A DNA stretch of 64,000 nt from Scleroderma bovista (Eukaryota; Basidiomycota; Agaricomycetes; Boletales; Sclerodermataceae), in the NCBI GenBank assembly GCA_037178675.1, contig JAYMGJ010000406.1, positions 45,235-109,234 on the forward strand. The letters run 5' to 3'. A model generated the notes under the pieces. It was not told the origin of the DNA. It was given only the letters and a program-made list of their open reading frames with translations, and did no database searches. How positions within the stretch are numbered: the stretch's first letter is position 1; each line of letters opens with the position of its first letter. Both the position numbers and the translations under genes were made by a program. Below are positions 11,644 to 21,382 of the stretch, piece after piece.

Positions 11644-11836
11644 ATCCTTACCACTCTGGCCTTTTGGCTTAGATCAAGTGTAGTATCTGTTCTTAATAGT
11701 TTAACCACTATTATGGAGGCACCGCCTCCATTCTTTGGTTATCAAATTTTTGCCGCCCTTGTCCTCGCGAGCTCTGCTTGCAACTCCGGGGATGTGATGA
11801 CCTTGCTATTGCAGTACAGGCTTGTGTTGTCAGGGG
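11644..11836 (+). ncRNA. U2 spliceosomal snRNA
   Basis: U2 pairs with the intron branch point in the spliceosome. The 5' half contains the near-invariant GGCCTTTTGGCT, AGATCAAGTGTAGTATCTG and TTCTT blocks, including the branch-point recognition GTAGTA at 11680-11685. Stem IIa differs from the animal sequence but keeps pairing: TAATAGT (11694-11700) complements ACTATTA (11707-11713). Stem IIb is a perfect GGAGGC/GCCTCC hairpin (11715-11729). An Sm site AATTTTTG follows at 11745-11752, and the stem IV loop TATTGCAGTAC is present near 11808. Compensated stems argue for a functional gene. The 3' end is approximate; a T-run begins at about 11841. Confidence 0.93.
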
Positions 11837-11839
11837 ATC

Positions 11840-12314
11840 CTTTTTTCCTTGCTTTTGCTCTCTTTTTGTTGGGCTACTATCCCATTACCATTTGGTAATG
11901 GCTGGTGTCCAGCAAATGGCTTGCAAATTGCAAAATAATTGTTTTAGGCCTAGTAAATAGGGGTATTTGATTGCTTATATAATGTGGTATAGATGACTTC
12001 TATTTTGGGTCCAACTTGCATAACTGCTTTACTGCTTGATAAGTGTGTAATAATGTAAAGCTATTACTATTCTTAAACCACTGTTGAGTGTCATCAAGTC
12101 CCTAATGTAGTACAACATAGCCACTCACCAAATAGATTAAACCCTTCTGTGGACTATATATTTATTTGTCCATACTTTCAGAGTTAACCTCTGGCATACA
12201 CTTCTGGGCAGTATTTTATTCATGGCAACCTGCAGCATTGCTCTAACACAGTTATACAGTATATATTCCCTTTGATGCAGATAAACAGTGATATTATATT
12301 TCTTCAGAAGTCTG
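11840..12314. other. Spacer between U2 snRNA and DPP3
   Basis: About 470 bp of AT-rich sequence with no gene seen. Confidence 0.5.
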
Positions 12315-15300
12315 TTAAATGTCCCTCTCAATCAAGCTCTCAATCACACCAGCTGAGGTAAGTGGGTATTCCTTCAATACCACTTCACCACCCACAACAA
12401 AGGTATTCGATTGCAACATGATCTTGCGGGGCTGCTTCATCTTCAACACAATATCCCGGACTTCTCCAGTCCAACCTGGAAGTGGCGTGGTCAGCTTGGT
12501 ATAAAATGCCCTCGCACCACGACCATCGGCAGTGCTCTTGCGGACTTGGAGCTCAAGAAGAAGCTTCGCGACAATGGATTGCCCTTGAGTGAGCACCTTT
12601 TCACGGTCGACCTTTTATAAAGACGGGTTGGCATGAAATGATGAGTGTAACCTGAGAAGGGATGGACACACCCTGACGTAGATATTCTCCAACACCCCAT
12701 TGTCTCCACGGACTTCCTCGAGGCGAACAAGACCTTCATCGACCATGAATGATGTGATCCCCAGCCTGTTAAAAGGCACAGTCAACTCCCAGTCGGCGAC
12801 TTGATCAGCCGGAATCTCCTTTCTTACCGAGCCTGCATGTGAGCTTGCCCATGTTTCTTCGTGGCAGGGTTGTAATATTCTAAAGCGCGAAGGCCAGCAC
12901 GCGCCATGAGAAGGAAAGTAATATAGACGATATCATCTATTTCTTGCTTGTCCGTATACTAGAACCAATAAAGGTCACCGACCCCTTCTCAGAGTATACA
13001 AGAAAGAATACCCACGCCAAAGATCTTGAGGATAGTGGGATTGTTCGCCACTACAACGGATAGTCATTCCCCAGCAAAGAAATATTTTGAGCAATATACT
13101 GACAGTACAGTGCTACAGTTTCGGCACGGCATTCCTCCATGGAGGAAGAAACCTCCCCGAGGACAGAGTCCGGGGTTTGGCCAGGCTTATACCATGTCTC
13201 ACTGTAGCGGCATGAATCTACTGGAACCGGTGAAGTACAAGTCACTTACATGGGCTTTCCGGTGAGCGGATTGATAACCTGCCATAAGGTCCATTGGCCC
13301 GATATTTCAACACATCGAATCCAAGCTAAGCTTACCTTCTCTGGAACGAAATTTTTCGAACCATCCGCAGCCTCTTGGAACAACTTTCCAGACCCGTGGC
13401 CTAACAATTCATGGTTGGCAACTTGCAGTTCGAAAGCCCTCGAATCCCAAGCGTTGTACAGATCGAGATCATCGGGGTGAATAAACGTTACGACTTCATC
13501 TGAAACAAAGACTCAGGATGACAAGTCATTTTTTGGTCGATCTGGTCTTACGTGGTGCTTTGGCGCGAAGGATATTCTATGCGGCGCGTAAGTTTCTCTT
13601 TGCAATGGGCAGCAGAAAATACCTACCGAAAGAGAAACGTTTTTGAAGCCAGTCGACTCTCGGATGTTGTAATAATTCTTAGTCACGAGTATAAAGCCCA
13701 GTATATAGAAAATACAACATAGAATTTACCGGTATCTGGATGTCTACATGTCAGTCAAATGAATAAAACACAAAGATATTGCTTACATTGATTCCAACAG
13801 GTATACCTGGTATCAATGACGTGTTTCAGAACCCCTGCTAGTACATATCTGAGAAATCAATATTTACCTCCCGTAGCAAACTGGACGATCTCCAGAGCAG
13901 TAAAATCAGGCTTGCGGAACACGTCAACTTCGAAATCCTTTCCCCATGGAAGAACTTTGATAAGCTCGGGTGCATTTTCAACCAGTACGTCGTATTTGGC
14001 GCTCAATGCCTTGTTAACAATGGCAGTGAAACCTACCAGAGCGTTAGGATTTGTTTCCCCCTTGTCGTGGGGACTTACCTTCCCATTCGGCACGTCCTCC
14101 GTAAGGATCAACGTAAGTCTCGATGAACCCTATGTAGCTCTCGACAACTGGACCAATATCCTTCACCCAGTACGTGGAGCCTTTCTTGTGTTCTTCGATC
14201 GAACCTGTCTCAAAGCTGTAACGACATTAAATACAAAACAAGAACTACAAAAGAAAGGTACTCACGATCGAATATAATGCCCCAACATAGCTGTCTGTGT
14301 CTCGTTGGCAGTGTATTTCTTTGCCTGCCAGAAGACGCTCAGGAAAAAGATGAGAAAGGGACAAGGAGAGAACACACCTCATGTAACGCAGCGACGACTT
14401 TGGTGAGTGGCTCCGAGAAGTCACCATATTCAATGGTCAACTTCCCAGTTCCTGAAGAAACGCCGATATCATGAAAAGATGGTGGCTGCCGGTTGGCAGA
14501 AGCAACAAGGAGGGTGAAATCGCCGGGACCATTCTTGCGCACCCTGTGACGAAGTCAGTATTCGAAAGTCCAACAAATGAATCTCATAACCGTGTATTGA
14601 AAACATCAACGCCGATCTTCTCCGCTGCCATTTGGACTGCTTCTACATCTTCATCTGTAATTACCTCGCCGAGATAATAGTTAGACACTTGGCCTTCGCT
14701 AGGTTTACCGATGGACAATGAGCCCTCTGGCACTTGGGAATAAATATGACCCTCGAGCTAATCAAAGCGGTTATGAGCAAAAGACAATAGAAAGTCCCTA
14801 ATAGAAACATGCCTCTTTCCACAGAGGTACAGCATTGGCCGCATTAGTCGAGGCTTGTACGATTCTTGCGAACTCGTTTGCTGCAACGCGCGGGATGAAC
14901 TTCGTAAATCCGAAACTTTTGTAGTTAACCAGGTTGTGCATAACCTAGTAGACGGCACGACTGAGCACAGTGACGGAAATCTCCCGAGCTTGACAAACCT
15001 GCGAGGTATAATCGAGTGCATCATCAAAATCCTGTTGACTGACACCAGATCTCTTCTTGAGAGCTTCCAGGTCGGCGAGTTTTCCGTTGGCGCTGAAGGT
15101 AAGGATCAGAAGATCAAAGAGCTGCTGGGCTTGGGGTGTCCATTGACCCTGGATAATACGCCCTCCTGCCCAAGAAGCTCGCCCAATGTAATGGGCATAA
15201 AGCTTCTCCTTTGACCTATGCAATATGATCAGATGGGTTTACCTCCACAGCACGAGACATACGTCAACTGGCTAAAAGCTTCCGCAACCTCTACTCTGCA

Positions 15301-15456
15301 TATTGGAGGAGACTTGTCTGCCAGGTATCTTTCGGTCATGAGGGAAGCCATTGCTCTTCGTAAAACAATATTCTGTCGTGGCAGCACGGAAAGTGATGAT
15401 GGTGCTATGAGAGAAGATCGCGATAGAAGACCACGCCGAAGAGCGCCACAGATCAT
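12315..15456 (-). CDS. DPP3: Dipeptidyl peptidase III (M49 metallopeptidase)
   Basis: A zinc exopeptidase that removes dipeptides from the N-terminus of short peptides. The zinc motif HELLGH, extended as [10 protein letters not shown], is encoded at 13384-13413, and the second metal/catalytic motif EECRAE at about 13120-13138; both are M49 hallmarks. The N-terminal part reads [18 protein letters not shown], then after an intron [17 protein letters not shown], with IIQGQWTP following, as in fungal DPP III. The C-terminus ends at 12315. The gene has many introns, and I did not confirm every junction between 13480 and 14860. Two starts are possible: 15456 adds about 35 residues rich in Arg, Ser and Leu and free of acids (starting [15 protein letters not shown]), which looks like a mitochondrial presequence; the internal Met at 15351 would give the usual cytosolic form. 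Confidence 0.93.
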
Positions 15457-15508
15457 CGATCGCCCACCAACTTGCCAAAATCTAGAAAGGGGGAAAAAAA
15501 AGCCAAGT

Positions 15509-15598
15509 AGCCCACCGCGAGGGTCGAACTCGCAGCCTTCAGATCGCCTAATAGCTTTGGTAAGAGTCTGACGCTCTATCCGATTGAGCTAGGCGGGC
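15509..15598 (-). tRNA. tRNA-Lys (anticodon CTT), with intron
   Basis: On the minus strand the acceptor GCCCGCC pairs with GGTGGGC. The D arm reads TAGCTCAATCGGATAGAGC and the T loop is GAGTTCGACCCTC. The anticodon region CAGACTCTTA is interrupted by about 17 nt starting one base 3' of the anticodon, the canonical place for a tRNA intron, and resumes with TCTGAAGG. The anticodon is CTT, reading AAG lysine codons. It lies 53 bp upstream of the DPP3 upstream start. Confidence 0.93.
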
Positions 15599-15599
15599 G

Positions 15600-16539
15600 C
15601 CACTGCTGCACTCAAATGTTGGACTCACAATGACTATCTTCCTCTACGAAGAGAGTCTGGCTTAGGGAGACTACAGCTGGCCTCCTTGAGTCTCAGGCTT
15701 ATATCCACAGCATTGAAGTCTTAAGGCGCACATGAGGAAACAGGAATTGAAAAGGATTCAGGCAGGACCTGGATTCCGTTCCATTGAATTCACCTGGCAG
15801 CCTATGTGAGAGGTAACCGACGCTGGCCCGGTGCGTGATCTCATGATGGAGTCATGGAGTTTTGCCAGCATCCCCTATCGTACGCTCATGATGCTATACC
15901 GGAAAGAGGGATCTATAGACTATACGAAGGTTGGGGAGGTTGGGACGGGGCCTGTGGTACTGTGGAACAGGAGCAGGTCAGCTCAAGCTTCCAGATAATT
16001 GGCATGCGTTACAGCTCAAATGGCCAGTATTTCTCTCAGAGAGCAGTGATAGAGCTGACTGATAGATGCACAAGTCGATTATCAACAATACATATCTCTC
16101 TGCCACATTTACCTGCTATCATCGCACTCTACCTTACGCTTATTCTGCTGGAGACCAGGCTTGCACATTCTGCGAGGCTGCGAGTCGGCGTAACAAGACG
16201 TCAATGGAGACATAGATTGCCGAGTGAACTCAATGGACAGGAATGTAAACTGAATCCTGCCTAAGTCCTTTCCAATTCCTATCATCCATACGCGCCTTGA
16301 GGCTTCAGACTTAAGTTGGCCAACTGCACCAGCTATCAGGCTCAAAATGTTGACTTCTTTGGAAGCACGAATTAGTACTTAAATATTCATTTGCTGACTA
16401 CGTTCTCGCAATCGGCTACAACTTTCAAGTAAAACAACTAGGAAGCCCGCTTCGTTCATTGAAGCCTGATTCGGCGCACTTCGACGCGTCGAACCCCCAC
16501 GGAACTACCACCTCTGGCTTGATTCCCTTGGCGACAACA
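15600..16539. other. Spacer, no gene recognised
   Basis: The longest reading (136 codons, plus strand, 15854-16264) has no recognisable motif or family and no supporting splice structure. I do not call it a gene. Confidence 0.4.
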
Positions 16540-16896
16540 TTATGCCCTGCAAATACCCTTGCCTCCATCGATCGCGCAAGTAAAACCGATGTAACAGCCT
16601 GAGGTCTGTTGTAAGTAACAAGTAACCGATTCGCTATGGAGTCCAAGGTCTTACATCCATGCAGCGAATCGTTGCAACAATAGGTATCCTCAGGGCAGCA
16701 CGATGCGTCTGTGCACTGAGCTGTGCATAGGTGAGTAAGAGAGTTGGTTGAGTTGAATATCATATGACTCACACATGCCATCGCTAGTATCACAAGTGGC
16801 TTGACTCAGCGTTGTGATGCGGGAAGTTCTACGCGCAGATACAAGAGCGATATGCGAAAAGAGCAGCAAGGATGCGACACCGAGGACACGGACCAT
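16540..16896 (-). CDS. Small secreted cysteine-rich protein, granulin-like spacing
   Basis: Two introns give a short secreted protein of about 82 residues. Residues 1-21 (MVRVLGVASLLLFSHIALVSA) form a clear signal peptide. Exon 1 joins exon 2 at ATG-T/CT-CAG, using donor GTGAGT near 16780 and acceptor CACAG near 16731. Exon 2 joins exon 3 at GGA-T/GC-TGT, using donor GTAAGA and acceptor CCTCAG. The mature part has ten cysteines in the order C-x8-C-x4-CC-x5-CC-x6-CC-x5-C-x8-C; three CC pairs resemble half of a granulin fold. Secretion and an even cysteine number suggest a disulfide-stabilised extracellular peptide, such as an effector-like or surface-acting protein. Function is not known. A TATA box lies 56 bp upstream of the start. 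Confidence 0.65.
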
Positions 16897-16951
16897 TTTG
16901 CTAGTCGGGAGGAGAAAAACTGTCTGAAGAATGGGTCCCTATCCGTCTGCA

Positions 16952-16958
16952 TTTTATA
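16952..16958 (-). promoter_or_regulatory. TATA box of the secreted cysteine-rich gene
   Basis: TATAAAA on the minus strand, 56 bp before the ATG at 16896. Confidence 0.5.
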
Positions 16959-16959
16959 A

Positions 16960-18300
16960 CAGGAGGGAACGCATCTTTCCATTCATCATTCCTACGAGCT
17001 CGGTCATTTCATTCTGCACATATATTTTCCCCGCCTTAAGTGTTTTTGCCTGGAATTCTCGTCCGGTGATCTCGTAGAATGAGTCATTCACATGTAGGGT
17101 CGAGAGTTAGAGGTGAATTATATTTCTGATCCGATGGTCAGTGACTGGAATAATTTCTTCGGCTTACTTGCAATTGACGGCTAGAAACCCGCTCTTGATT
17201 GCAGACTTGGCGTCGCAACAAGTTCCGCCATTATTGGGACCAGATGACCCTTGAGGCTCGTACAGAAGACATTAGACATTTCGCGCTCTCTTCACTCACA
17301 ACTTTCATTACCCAAACTGGGGAGAGCCAAAGCTGGTCCTACTCCAAAATACTAGTGTGGTTTGCACCCCAACGCATCTCATTTTGTCGACTGCTACCCC
17401 GATCATACCTGGTGGTGAGCATCCTGACGTTCCCTTGCATTATAACCTACATATGGTGAGAGTAGTACATATAGCACGTAAAATAGAACGAGCACCATTA
17501 AAGGGATAACTTCACGTCCTTGTGTGGAAAATATTGGCGTGGAATGGATACAGCCAGACCGAGGCCAAGGCAAGGGATCCGCATAGTAAGGTGGCACAAA
17601 CTGGCCGCAAGAAGCTGACGGCCGCCATGCCATGCCCCTCCAGACTCGGATATTAACAGAAGATCGCGAGAACATACAGATACAATGATCCAAATTGTTG
17701 ACGCGGATGGTCCAGATTCGATAATTCGGGTACCCTTGAAATCCGTCCGTCATCTTCGCATCCCTGTCCTGTCATGTAATAATAATTGATCCATTTTGCC
17801 AACCTGGAAGTTCTGGATGCTTGGATCCGCATTGGTGGGTCTTGCGTGCATTGAGTCAAAGAACGACAGCGAGCATGAGCACAACGTCATGTCCTGGATG
17901 CGGGCTGCAACGATAGCATGCGCCGTGCCTGGAAACCAACGGCAGAGAGTTGACGTTAGGATTGCAGTAAAGTTCGTTGTCTTCGGGTAAATATCCCCTA
18001 GCATCGGGAGCATGAGGAAAGAAGATGTCGGAGAAACTGACCTTGATGAGGCGTGGAGTACGACGCAGAGCATCTCACTTCACTGATCGCGCGGATACCA
18101 GTATAACGGGTTTGTCAAGGGTCTCGTAGGTCGAGGGGTTGGCTTAGTGAGGAAGTAGGGGCAGTTGCAGATGCAGATGCCTTTGACGGAGCCGGTGATC
18201 GTTTATCCCCGTTCACATGGGAATAGACACTGTTTCCCCACGTAGTGTTAGTCGTAAGCCAGAATTCTGTGCAGCAGGTTTCCTCGTCAGCAATGCCCAG
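16960..18300. other. Gene-poor stretch with an unresolved minus-strand reading
   Basis: Minus-strand readings at 17403-17753 and 17750-18073 include hydrophobic pieces but switch frame without convincing splice sites. They may be remnants of a membrane protein gene. No family is recognised, and no other gene is seen. Confidence 0.3.
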
Positions 18301-18960
18301 ACTACCCCCTTCGAAGGGGGGTAGTGTATAGTCTGTGTGCGAAGAGAGGTATCCCGGGCAATCAAATCTGTTTGTCGTGTCCGTCGGACGCCCCTCTCCT
18401 AAGATCGGGGCCGCGTACAGTACACACAGGGACAGGTAAAGGGGCGGGTTTGGGCGTGCGGTTTCGAGCCTGCGAAAGCTCTCGTCAGGGGGCTTAAACC
18501 GCTACCCCGACCGCCGCCCTTCCGGGGCTGTTTAGGTGAACTACCATCTACCACATACGAGGGGAGTAGGCCGAAGCGTGTGAGCTGGCAGCGACCCGAC
18601 GCAAGGATGGTCTGAAAAACTGGATGAAGGCGGGTGGGGACAAGGAGGCTTCTTTGTCAGCGAAGCCAACAGCGCTCGAGGCTGTTCCCACAGGCCAGCC
18701 GGGCGAGAACGTCCCTTTCGGGAGCGCGCCAGCACTTTTCTCGTCCCCGTGCAGCACCACACTGGTACTAGCCAGTGTGGATCCTCTCTTGCCATACCGC
18801 TGAGGGTATCCGACGAGTGGCACAGACAGGTATCATAGGGAAAGTCCGCGGGCTTTCAAAATATTTAGCGCCCGGCACGCTGCGGGGTGCTGATTCCGTA
18901 CTACCACCCACCGCTATCGACGACGACAACTCAAATCTGACAACAACGCCCAACGGGGCG
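18301..18960. other. GC-rich, hairpin-dense island of unknown origin
   Basis: This block is visibly richer in G and C than its surroundings and crowded with inverted repeats: ACTACCCCC...GGGGGTAGT at 18301-18325, GCGGTTT (18458-18464) with AAACCGC (18496-18502), CCACACTGG (18757-18765) with CCAGTGTGG (18772-18780), and AAAGTCCGCGGGCTTT at 18841-18856. Open readings exist on both strands but have no known domain. Dense GC hairpins of this kind are known from fungal mitochondrial GC clusters, so a nuclear insertion of mitochondrial DNA is one explanation; a structured RNA gene is another. Neither is proven. Confidence 0.5.
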
Positions 18961-19289
18961 ACATTGCTTCAATACTGGCAAGTATATACCTACCAACATT
19001 CCTACTAATATGGGTCCAAGGGCAAGGAGCGACTGTTGGAGTCTTTGGTCGTACGGCCGTTGTTTGGTTGGTTTTGACTCATGTACTAGCCAGCCGCATG
19101 GCCCAAGCGCAGCTGCAGCCTGCACTGGACTTTTTCGGTTCCACAAAAAAGTTCAAATTACATTTCCTTAGGCTCTAGTAAAAAATGTAGTATGTACCTC
19201 GGTACCTGCCTAGCCCAAGAGCCCCTCACTGCAACACTTCCATCTCAAGGCATCACTGCCTCCCATCCAAGCATGATGCGTTGGCCAAA

Positions 19290-20624
19290 TATTTTGTGTT
19301 AGTTTCCACGTTTGATTTATAACATATCTCATCTCCTCCGACATCCGTTGTTTCACCAGTCGCTCCAGACCGTCCACATTGCACAGATCTCCCCCGACCC
19401 CAAGACGTTTGTCGACAAGCCCGACCGTGAGCAAATCGTCTCAGCAAGTCCTGTCAGACTTCTTCACTTTCAGCCCTGCCAATGCCATTGTTTCCTTTTT
19501 TGACAAAAACTTTTCTGGAGAGGGCCTCGAACTCGACATCAACCCGGTGTTCTTGAACAGCGTCACAGATCCACCCCTGAGGGCCTTTTCGCAGATTGTA
19601 CATGGATACTGGATCCAGCTCGCATGCACAACGAACAAGTCGGCTCTTTGTGGAGATTTCCCGAGTTGCAAATGCGAGGGCATTTTTACACCTTTGCATC
19701 ACTTGTTCGTTGTTCCAAGTGGTCGCTTTAGAGAGCAATGTCAGTGAGTGACATACAGATCATTGGGTCGAAGGCCCACGTTACGCTGTTACTCAGATTA
19801 TTGGGACAGCATTCAGGGATTGTTGAAGTAAGAGTTATCAACGCGACACTACAAAACTTCATGGACGAACTTGAGGACTTTGACTTTATTCCCAATGGAG
19901 GATGCTCGTAGCTTCTTAGATCTGAATCACTCTCAGCCACCTCTTTCAGGCCAACAGAAGCCTGACTCCCCGGTCAATCGTTCTGTCTTGCACAGGCGTC
20001 CCAAAACGCGACAGCGACTGGGGGTACCTGGAGTGGACATCAACGGTGGGAACACGACTGTAGGCGAAGGCCGGGCAGCCACACTCGAGAGGGAGCTCGC
20101 GACCAGATACTTCACGAGTGCCCTTTGTAGCTGGCACACCGCGGGCTGCTTGATACCGCCTCACGAATAGTGTCGGTAACACCGGAAACGTGTGTCCTTA
20201 CTACTCTCCGCACCCTTCATTGTGCCTTGGGTTTCTGACTGATGCGGAATGCAGATGTTCGACAAGTTCTCAGGGAGAGCATACCATACAGGCCAACTTT
20301 GGATGGACGAATGGCATGCTACTCTGGGTTGCAGCAAACTACGGCCACTTGCTCATTGCACTCGAGTGTCCGCCCCTCGTAGCGGATAGGAGTAGCACTG
20401 GTGGCAACTCGTCGAGCGGGGTACTTGCGATGGTGGGACCATTGGTCCCTGCGACGGTCGCCATTGCTGTCTTGGCATCATGGGTATGGAAAGTGGAAGG
20501 AGTTGTACAAAACGGTTATATCACCGTGAACGGCGCCATAGGTCGCGACGGTAGTTACTGCTTTTCGTTGCAACGAACTTACACAAGCCTCAGATGGGTT
20601 TGTTATGCACTTCTCATGTATTAA
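19290..20624 (+). pseudogene. Trehalase (GH37) pseudogene, internally deleted
   Basis: The start of a secreted acid-type trehalase is readable in pieces: DPKTFVDKP, then after a frameshift VLSDF, FFDKNFSGEGLEL, SNSVTDPP-like, the signature-1 stretch FVVPSGRFREQ joined to YYWDS across an intron, and FMDELEDFDFIPNGG with LDLNHSQPP. It then jumps to sequence from near the enzyme's C-terminus (LGVPGVDINGG, RYFTSALCSWH, FGWTNGMLLWVAANYG), followed by a Ser/Gly tail and a hydrophobic segment that in relatives anchors the protein. The central catalytic half, roughly 400 residues, is missing, YYWDSYWI is shortened, and at least three frame changes occur (near 19420, 19850 and 20165). It cannot encode an active trehalase. 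Confidence 0.85.
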
Positions 20625-21382
20625 TTGTTAACGTGTCTCTATACTACCAGGGCAATACCATCATTTGTGCCAAATATCGTTGCAGATGCAGTGTGCAACA
20701 TATTATGGGCCTCTTAGACTGCCGTCAGGGGCTCCAACCATTTCTGGAATTGGCAAGAACCTCCCCCTGATTGAAAATAGCATCTATTAGACACATCGTT
20801 AGGTACAGCACAAAAATCGTATCTGCCAAGGGTACTTGCGTACCTCCACCAGGTCTGACAATGCCTAGCTAGGGACCACCGGGACTCCTGGATTGTTCCG
20901 GCGTGCGGTAGGTCTCACTAGTAGTTTAGGCACATTTGCTGACGTGCCAACATGCTGTGGATGGTCCCATTTCATTCCTATGCACCACCGCCCATCCCCT
21001 TGCCCATCGTCCTCATTGCTCTCATCTCGAGACGCTACCTCGAATTGTTTGTCCAACAGGTGCGAAGCCCGTCTTGTCCCCTTTCTTCCCTCACCGTACT
21101 TATAGGCTTGCATCCAATTCCATATCACGCCGATTTGCATCTCAGGTCTTCACCCTATCCGTACAGTCCACTTCCTTCTGATAACTTGGTTCTGGCTGAC
21201 CTAAACGAAGGTCACCTCCTCATTGTAAAACCAACCATTGTTCTATTGTTTCGTGAAGGGAGACTTTGGTGAGTTTGTTTTAGGCGAGTCCTCTTTCAAA
21301 TATCTCACTTTAGCACCCTAAAAGACCAGACGTCCGTGAATTTCTGTGATCCTCCACCTCGTGTGCAATAGCCGAACGAACA
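20625..21382. other. Spacer upstream of the TPR-HET gene
   Basis: Several overlapping short readings on the plus strand (20893-21272) have hydrophobic composition but no recognised motif. An unrecognised first exon of the TPR-HET gene could lie here. Confidence 0.3.

Noticed and set aside
18820..18960. GGGAAAGTCCGCGGGC resembling the P4 motif of RNase P RNA
   Set aside because: The partner motif (ACAGAA...GGC) and the rest of the RNase P core are not found at suitable distances; the match is probably just one of the hairpins.
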